A stretch of DNA of 38,327 nucleotides, from NCBI GenBank assembly GCA_022775105.1, contig JALFIX010000217.1:1-38327 (forward strand). Reading direction: 5' to 3'. The position numbers were made by a program, and so were the translations under genes. The DNA comes from Prevotella sp. GTDB lineage: Bacteria > Bacteroidota > Bacteroidia > Bacteroidales > Bacteroidaceae. Of this stretch, positions 34,301 through 38,327 are shown one piece after another. Positions within the stretch are counted from its first letter, which is position 1; every line of letters starts with the position of its first letter. The notes under the pieces are model-generated. The model searched no databases, had not been told where the DNA came from, and worked only from the letters and a program-made list of their open reading frames with translations.

Positions 34301-34489
34301 GATGTCATAGACAATGAAGTGGACATAGAACATTTCAAGTCTGTGTCATCAGCCGGATACGATGAAAATTTCACAAGACATTACCGTTCCGTTGTCAAAG
34401 AGAGGTATGCGGATAGTGATATATTCAACGACTCCGTGTTCTTTATTCCCATAAAAGATAAAATATTTGAACTTACAAAATTGGTATAA
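31373..34489 (+). CDS. large actin/Hsp70-like ATPase with a 500-residue N-terminal region (operon gene 4)
   Basis: A 1038-residue protein. The C-terminal half (about 510-900) shows the actin/Hsp70/MreB nucleotide-binding signatures: phosphate-1 YAIDLGTSNTFVSRK (Asp516), phosphate-2 VAIIDIGGGSTDYVYF (Asp732) and the adenosine motif TIVFSGNGSRYI (about 865). A helical tail of about 130 residues follows. The N-terminal 500 residues are not recognised. They open MASIDLCIIDRGIQGTEW and contain LPTPFARFFVVKEAFRRI. The size and ATPase core recall the SrfB family (PF07520), but I cannot confirm homology. No signal peptide or TM, so it is cytosolic. It sits between the tubulin-like and motor genes (7 nt and 3 nt gaps), so a filament or chaperone role coupled to the motor is likely. 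Confidence 0.75.
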   Translation: MASIDLCIIDRGIQGTEWTAQNTGIQASQLDKIKETRTDNSGALNSLPTPFARFFVVKEAFRRITEEKRHKDYYAGLAYTRLVSDCLDVFELLFNKKYHENQWGDKERIVIKEWNKDEQLNELKNNVPILYNAIVASYNEDINEDKLFFVVLEKDGKEFLLATSSPMTGFVTPPDIDKYDVKENNTDSVKFRGEQYNNLFISRKNGKGAYFRDVLLFEDRDKDFKNYMYQLFGTGSLDERFQVIRDYILMFGNDTDIRNNYQLRTEYVFTEYNSQLLINGLNVSYNDEIDINSFFMPKLVRLPFKINKENYVGITYERDPKERDYDYLIPLRSEALVYLDQGLATCVCQIKPYSVVVKFKYNGNEYKKEYGHCDIYDLKDNAKYLNIGLFPNILSLIESENNYFKVALSFADLNEEYGTPMDVKLLFFKKDANGIFAEINEVSKEKVGMAKNGVLPAVVRSEQRRDTDTDCTSKYYEIFNSGFDAVEFNVEGNEGFILPKWKQAERSNDSYTYAIDLGTSNTFVSRKKDNEDNMPEMFSMNKPMVSYLHEYDENTQYSLVSNIEESMIGGCREIMKTEFVPPFVDGFDYKFPIRTAICKASNKADKPALFDNHNIAFFYEKMLEKTLQDCITDIKWEQDEEPVRIFIQELMLIIKCDVLQRNGILNQTKIIWFRPLSFSGKTRRMYDRLWNELPKQFLFTDNVNCYTESEAPYYYFKKMDEVRNTDSVAIIDIGGGSTDYVYFSENKPLSATSVHFGCDVLWGNGHNEFGNARENGIYNKLVGNVDWGDMDYYRKLESEMKANPKCSTTDIINFWLGNSKYNDVLDRLHSLYLPLFVYHFTAILFHISHLYKYKGYAAPRTIVFSGNGSRYIDNFITDDQMVIEEIVTAIFSDIYGSIEKIHVLLPKTRKESTCYGGLYRSKSLDEIIPTHYQGVDKKYENVGDMNSDKAMKDMLMHRYASMNNLYGKILDILKRKDVIDNEVDIEHFKSVSSAGYDENFTRHYRSVVKERYADSDIFNDSVFFIPIKDKIFELTKLV

Positions 34490-34492
34490 ATT

Positions 34493-36631
34493 ATGGATGT
34501 TTTAGATATCATATTCAATAATTCTATTGCTATCTCAATAGCAATGGCGATAGGATTTATTTATTGGCAGTGCCGTGTATGTGCTGGAAATTTCAAATCC
34601 TTAGATATACTAAGGCGTTTCTTCTCGAAAAAAGAAGCATACGCAACCTTAGAGCGCATATCAGGTGATATTACTTCAAAACAGAAGAATGCGATAGTGT
34701 TGAAAGATGTTTCTGAGCCTGATGCAGAACTGCACAATCTTATAAGAGATATAAACGAATACATTGAAAAAAGTAAGGGAACAGTCGCTTTTTCAATTAT
34801 TCAAAACAAGACAGAAAGGCGTATTTCAATGCTATATGAAATAGCAACGTCTAAGTTGTCTTTCCCAACTCAGATTGGGTTGATGGGAACATTCGCAGGT
34901 GTTCTATTGGGATTGATAATGTTTCTAATAGGTACCAAAAGTTCTGGTCAAATTACAGATGATGCTATTAATAGTCTTATTTTTGGTGTACTCGTGTCAA
35001 TGGCTACAAGTTGTTTGGGAATACTACTGCTTATATTGAGCCATACCAAGGCAAGTAAGGTGACTAACCAAATAGATAGAGACAAGAATGAATTCTATGA
35101 ATGGGTACAGAATGAACTGATGCCATCAGTAGATGTCAGCATGGTCGAAGCCATAGGAAAATTGCATGAGACCATAGGTCAATTCGAACCGACATTCTCG
35201 GGCGTTATAAACAAGTTCAAAGACGCATTTAAGGATATTACAGGCGCATTTGGAGATGAATTCCGCACTAGTGTCCAGATTGTAAAGATATCTGTTGATA
35301 ATATGGGGGATAATATTGACAAAATAAACCATAACATCGACCTTCAAACAGAATTGTTAGGAACAATAAAGAGTAAAGAGCTTATTACTGGTATGGATGC
35401 ATTTGTTGAGGCATCCAAAAAGTTTGGAGAAATAACAGGTTCGTTAGACCAATTTGAAAGGGCACGTCGTCTTATGTTGATAGCAGCTCAGGAAGCGATT
35501 AACATACAAAGAGACTACAATGAATCATTGCAGATACCAAAACAGGTAGCAGCAGATATTAATTCGATTCTTGACCGTATTACCAATTTTGAGAAAAACA
35601 TCGAAGGTCTTGGTGCAAATATTGCCCAGACACAACTTGTTGGAAGTAAACTTGTTGAACAGATTAAGGAAAATATTATCGCCATACGAGATAAACAAAA
35701 GGTTGCTGAATATATGGTAGGTCTTACTAATGAGCAACTTGGGGATTTCTTTAATGAACAAAAGGGTGTTTTGTCAAGTATATCTGAAAAATACAATAAT
35801 GCTCTTAACGACTATCTAAATGATTATGGTCATATGCTTCAAGAACTCAAACAAGAATACGAGAATCGCAAACAAGAGTTTGTCGTTGCAATCGACAAGA
35901 AACTGTCTATTGACGATATCAAGAATGAATTTACCAACTTAAGGAAGTTGGGAGTTATTGTGGATAAACTCGATAAACTTTGCAATGCTGGTGTAAAGCC
36001 AGAACGGCTTAGTCATGAATTGAACTCAATCAAGGATGAATTGATTGCTCTTAATGAAAAACAAAGTAATGTCAGCAAGGGAATTACCCTCTTTGGAGGT
36101 GGAGGTAATGGAACCTCTGAAGCAAACAGACAAGAGATTAATAGGCTAAATGAAAAGATAATTAGTCAGAATGAAGATATAGAGAAACAAAAAGGCGAGA
36201 TTGATGCCCTCAAAGAAAGACTTGCCCAAGCAAGTAGCAATATGAGTGCTGAGGCTCGTAATAAAATCAATATGCTTGAGGGCGAGGTGTCAAGTTTAAA
36301 AGGTTCCATCTATGAATTGAAAAGCAATCTGAATTATGCTCAAATCCAGCTTGCATCTTATCAAAGACAAAGCTATTCAGAGCCTTCAGCAATAAAAAAA
36401 ACAAGTGTTGAACCCTCAAATATAGCAGGTATTCAAACCAATGATGCACGTATAGATGTTAACGATTCAGAAAAAGAAGCACCGACTGACATAAATCAGA
36501 ATGTAAACGTCGAAACTTCAAATGTTGATACAATATCAGGACTAAATCAAACCAATGAATCAAATAAGACAGATGGTGTGCCAGAAAAGCCGAAGGGTTT
36601 TATTGATAGATTTTTTTGGTGGAAAAAATAA
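34493..36631 (+). CDS. ZorA-like MotA/TolQ/ExbB-family motor protein with long coiled-coil tail (operon gene 5)
   Basis: A 712-residue protein. TM1 lies at about 9-27; TM2 (125-147, QIGLMGTFAGVLLGLIMFLI) and TM3 (159-183, NSLIFGVLVSMATSCLGILL) form the proton-channel core with the family's LMGTFxGxxxGL pattern. After TM3 come about 500 cytoplasmic residues: helical segments, then a clear heptad coiled coil (about 545-640, rich in EINRLNEKI- and LKERLAQA-type repeats), a polar Asn/Thr/Glu-rich linker and a terminal GFIDRFFWWKK. MotA, TolQ and ExbB lack such a tail; ZorA of the Zorya anti-phage systems has one. It starts 3 nt after the actin-like gene and precedes the MotB/ZorB-like gene by 6 nt. 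Confidence 0.85.
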   Translation: MDVLDIIFNNSIAISIAMAIGFIYWQCRVCAGNFKSLDILRRFFSKKEAYATLERISGDITSKQKNAIVLKDVSEPDAELHNLIRDINEYIEKSKGTVAFSIIQNKTERRISMLYEIATSKLSFPTQIGLMGTFAGVLLGLIMFLIGTKSSGQITDDAINSLIFGVLVSMATSCLGILLLILSHTKASKVTNQIDRDKNEFYEWVQNELMPSVDVSMVEAIGKLHETIGQFEPTFSGVINKFKDAFKDITGAFGDEFRTSVQIVKISVDNMGDNIDKINHNIDLQTELLGTIKSKELITGMDAFVEASKKFGEITGSLDQFERARRLMLIAAQEAINIQRDYNESLQIPKQVAADINSILDRITNFEKNIEGLGANIAQTQLVGSKLVEQIKENIIAIRDKQKVAEYMVGLTNEQLGDFFNEQKGVLSSISEKYNNALNDYLNDYGHMLQELKQEYENRKQEFVVAIDKKLSIDDIKNEFTNLRKLGVIVDKLDKLCNAGVKPERLSHELNSIKDELIALNEKQSNVSKGITLFGGGGNGTSEANRQEINRLNEKIISQNEDIEKQKGEIDALKERLAQASSNMSAEARNKINMLEGEVSSLKGSIYELKSNLNYAQIQLASYQRQSYSEPSAIKKTSVEPSNIAGIQTNDARIDVNDSEKEAPTDINQNVNVETSNVDTISGLNQTNESNKTDGVPEKPKGFIDRFFWWKK

Positions 36632-36637
36632 AAGGAG

Positions 36638-37498
36638 ATGAAGTTAAGTGGAAGAAATAAAGAGTCGTTTTGGCCAAGTTATGTTGACATTATGACAACA
36701 CTATTTACAGTGATGCTCATTTTGTTTGCGGTATCTTATGCCCGATTTAAACTCAAACAAGGACAACTTGAATTATTGGTCAAGGAATACAAGGACATCA
36801 TTGATGTATATTCAAGGGTTGACGAGATAGACAAAAGTCCGTATTATGCATACGACAGTCTTTATCTGAAACATACAATCACTATCAGTATCGCCTATCA
36901 GGATAAGGAATACGATATTCACAAGCTCAAACTTGATGAAAATCCTTCTACAAAGGAACGGGCAGACATGAAGAGGGACAGCATTCGCCAGGCTGGAATG
37001 TTGGCCCAGACAATCATTAATGAGCTTGAAGAAAAAAGTGACATAAGTAAAAACATCAAATTCCTTGTCGTTATTGAAGGACAATCGTCGAAGATTCCTT
37101 ATAATGAAGATGACTGGAGAAACAATGAAACGCTTTCATTCTTAAGGGCGCAATTCCTGAAGAAGTATTGGACAGACCCAATTGAGAATGGGGGGTGTGG
37201 ATTATTCCAAAAGACAAGTGAGAATGACATTAACAGCAAATGTGAAATCATTGTAGCCGGAAGTGGTGAGGGTGGTGTTCCAAGATATTACTATACTGGA
37301 TTAAATAGTCCTGTAAGTCTGAATCCTGATGAGGAAAAATATTCTTCATATAATGATGTAACACAATCAACGCCCGAAGAATTTGTGGCTTGGCGTAATA
37401 CTGAAATAGGAAATCAGAGGTTTTTGATTAATATTATCCCAATAATAGGCAATATAGATGTCACTAAAGCGCAAATTAATAATATTGGTATAAAGTAG
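36638..37498 (+). CDS. ZorB-like MotB/OmpA-family motor subunit (operon gene 6)
   Basis: A 286-residue protein with a short cytosolic N-terminus and a single TM (about 12-34) that begins FWPSYVDIMTTLFTVMLILF. The Asp17 just inside the helix is at the position of the proton-carrying Asp of MotB, ExbD, TolR and ZorB. A periplasmic linker leads to an OmpA/MotB-type peptidoglycan-binding domain (about 140-280): FLVVIEGQSSKIP, then NNETLSFLRAQFLKKYW (the N-x-x-LS-x-x-RA signature) and the final strand RFLINIIPI. It pairs with the preceding ZorA-like gene as a proton-driven motor anchored to the cell wall. Confidence 0.87.
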   Translation: MKLSGRNKESFWPSYVDIMTTLFTVMLILFAVSYARFKLKQGQLELLVKEYKDIIDVYSRVDEIDKSPYYAYDSLYLKHTITISIAYQDKEYDIHKLKLDENPSTKERADMKRDSIRQAGMLAQTIINELEEKSDISKNIKFLVVIEGQSSKIPYNEDDWRNNETLSFLRAQFLKKYWTDPIENGGCGLFQKTSENDINSKCEIIVAGSGEGGVPRYYYTGLNSPVSLNPDEEKYSSYNDVTQSTPEEFVAWRNTEIGNQRFLINIIPIIGNIDVTKAQINNIGIK

Positions 37499-37499
37499 A

Positions 37500-38141
37500 A
37501 TGGATAATTACGTAATATCAGATAATATTTATAAAGAATCAATAGAGGGATTGACAGATAATCGTTATGTCATTTCATCTGATATCTTCGAAGAGACTGC
37601 CTCTTTGACTTCTGAGATTATTTCTCAGGAGTTGATTGAGTCTTTCCATTTTTCTGGTCGCTACTGGATATGGAAAATGACATCCGATTATAAAAAAATG
37701 GAATGGAAAAATATGTATCAATCAGGAGAGATGAGGATTAAGACCAATGGTTTGAAATACCTGAAATCTTTTACTTCAATTGTAGCCATGGAAGAAGCTT
37801 ATTCTTTGCTTCATCCCGACCGTGTCGGTATAAAAAAGTTTCCGCCATCATACTATGCATTTGCTAACTATTTAAGGATAGGAGATGTCGTTCTTGTTAC
37901 GCGTCCAGGTTTCGACGTTTTATGTTGGGGGATAGTGAAAAGTGGTTATATGTATAGGCCAAATCAGTATTCAGGAAAACATTACAGAAAGATGAAATGG
38001 TTCCTTGTTGATATTCCGTTTACTTATACTAAAAGCATTCAAACCCTTTATCAGATACCAAAGGATGAATGTACTGATTTGAAAGAAACACTTATTGCAA
38101 ATATTAGAATTAATGCAGCTGCACTTCCTTTTGGATTTTAA
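37500..38141 (+). CDS. protein with EVE/PUA-like segment, possible nucleic-acid sensor (operon gene 7)
   Basis: A 213-residue soluble protein starting 1 nt after the ZorB-like stop, so translation is coupled. I do not recognise the first 90 residues. The second half contains ANYLRIGDVVLVTRPGFD (GD at 128-129), then LCWGIVKSGYMY and HYRKMKWFLVDIPF (161-174). This succession (RIGD, G-x-V-x-SGY, R-x-x-KW) resembles the PUA-like/EVE-type beta-barrels that read modified bases and are found beside McrB-type restriction proteins. No nuclease motif is visible. It may be the target-recognition component of the operon. This call is a weak fold-level guess; another beta-barrel is possible. Confidence 0.5.
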   Translation: MDNYVISDNIYKESIEGLTDNRYVISSDIFEETASLTSEIISQELIESFHFSGRYWIWKMTSDYKKMEWKNMYQSGEMRIKTNGLKYLKSFTSIVAMEEAYSLLHPDRVGIKKFPPSYYAFANYLRIGDVVLVTRPGFDVLCWGIVKSGYMYRPNQYSGKHYRKMKWFLVDIPFTYTKSIQTLYQIPKDECTDLKETLIANIRINAAALPFGF

Positions 38142-38150
38142 TTATGCTAT

Positions 38151-38163
38151 TTAGACCGTCTAA
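38151..38163. promoter_or_regulatory. 13-bp perfect palindrome after the operon
   Basis: TTAGAC-C-GTCTAA begins 10 bp after the stop of the last operon gene. It could be a small protein-binding site, a weak hairpin, or target DNA beside the insertion sequence. No T-run follows, so it is not a typical terminator. Confidence 0.35.
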
Positions 38164-38208
38164 TCTCTGGAGGATTCTTCTTGTTCGTAAGCGTCTCCAC
38201 GATGACGT

Positions 38209-38240
38209 ATTGCGTTGTCCAAATTAATTGTTTACCTTTG
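38209..38240 (+). promoter_or_regulatory. promoter of the element's first gene
   Basis: ATTG (38209-38212), a 20-bp gap and TACCTTTG (38233-38240), a good -33/-7 pair 24 bp before the ATG at 38265. AGAGG (38255-38259) lies 5 bp before the ATG and could serve as ribosome-binding site. Confidence 0.6.
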
Positions 38241-38264
38241 CCGCGTTTTTTAAAAGAGGTAACA

Positions 38265-38327
38265 ATGAAAACAGCAGAAGAACGTTATGAGGAGACTTGG
38301 AACAGTTATCTTGAGCTTCTCAACAAG
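38265..38327 (+). CDS. start of a small ORF, possibly IS66 accessory protein (3' truncated by window)
   Basis: Only 21 codons are present (MKTAEERYEETWNSYLELLNK), and the frame is open at the window edge. The helical, Glu/Tyr/Trp-containing start is compatible with the small first ORF of Bacteroidota IS66 elements. Promoter and ribosome-binding site spacing support translation. The product is not certain. Confidence 0.45.
   Translation, partial: MKTAEERYEETWNSYLELLNK

Larger units (their letters stand above)
38187..38327 (+). mobile_element. left end of a probable IS66-family insertion sequence (runs out of window)
   Basis: From 38187 the sequence reads GTAAGCGTCTCC; IS66-family terminal inverted repeats typically begin GTAAGCG. 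A promoter (38209-38240) and the start of a small frame (38265) follow at the distance expected of the first IS66 orf. The right end, transposase and target duplication lie outside, so the identification depends on the terminus alone. Confidence 0.5.

Noticed and set aside
34493..37498. Gliding-motility/T9SS motor GldL-GldM
   Set aside because: GldL is short without a long coiled-coil tail, and GldM lacks an OmpA-type peptidoglycan-binding domain. The 3-TM core plus tail and the MotB/OmpA partner fit ZorA/ZorB better.
34493..37498. Flagellar MotA/MotB
   Set aside because: No flagellar genes in the window; MotA has four TMs and no 500-residue tail.

Overview
The window looks like a chromosomal segment from a member of the Bacteroidota, most likely Bacteroidales of the Prevotella/Segatella group. 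The evidence is the recurrent Bacteroidota promoter architecture (TTTG, a 19-20 bp gap, then TAnnTTTG), Bacteroidales-type families (DUF6089 and DUF6242 proteins beside uppS-bamA-ompH, a DUF4369/TlpA-like lipoprotein, the KorA/KorB ferredoxin oxidoreductase), and weak Shine-Dalgarno signals. The genus is inferred by eye and was not searched.

Layout. 1-237 is the 3' end of an AlbA_2/ATPase-type regulator. 281-5541 (minus) is a tripartite drug-efflux operon, TolC-HlyD-MFS, followed by an AraC regulator. 5739-6890 (minus) is a thioredoxin-fold lipoprotein that has lost CXXC. pnp (7166-9496, plus) has an Arg-rich tail. 9607-17802 (minus) is an envelope-biogenesis run: DUF6242 lipoprotein, DUF6089 barrel, uppS, bamA, three ompH/skp paralogues, murI. 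Then come pckA (minus), upp (plus), korAB (minus), an OPT transporter and a C_GCAxxG_C_C protein (minus).

From about 26.4 kb the character changes. A 607-bp gene-free stretch carries four copies of a 14-bp CACCGACTTTGGTG motif. A HEPN/MNT pair sits between two 70-bp direct repeats (69/70 identical), each carrying a promoter -10-like box. The second repeat leads into a leader of about 400 nt with strong RNA folding potential. After it comes a tight, AT-rich, seven-gene plus-strand operon (28252-38141): vWA-like lipoprotein, 3-TM protein, tubulin/FtsZ-like GTPase, actin/Hsp70-like ATPase of 1038 aa, ZorA-like MotA/ExbB-type motor with a long coiled-coil tail, ZorB-like MotB/OmpA stator, and a small protein with an EVE/PUA-like segment. 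The operon is followed at once by what looks like the left end of an IS66-family insertion sequence.

The seven-gene operon is the most interesting part. It joins a Zorya-type proton-driven inner-membrane motor to both a tubulin-like and an actin-like NTPase, a surface lipoprotein and a possible nucleic-acid sensor, and it has none of the usual Zorya effectors (ZorC/D/E). I infer a defence or envelope-stress device. I do not recognise it as a named system. Three near-perfect palindromic elements (arms like CACAGAGACACAGAG) sit directly 3' of stop codons in the core part and form a dispersed repeat/terminator family.
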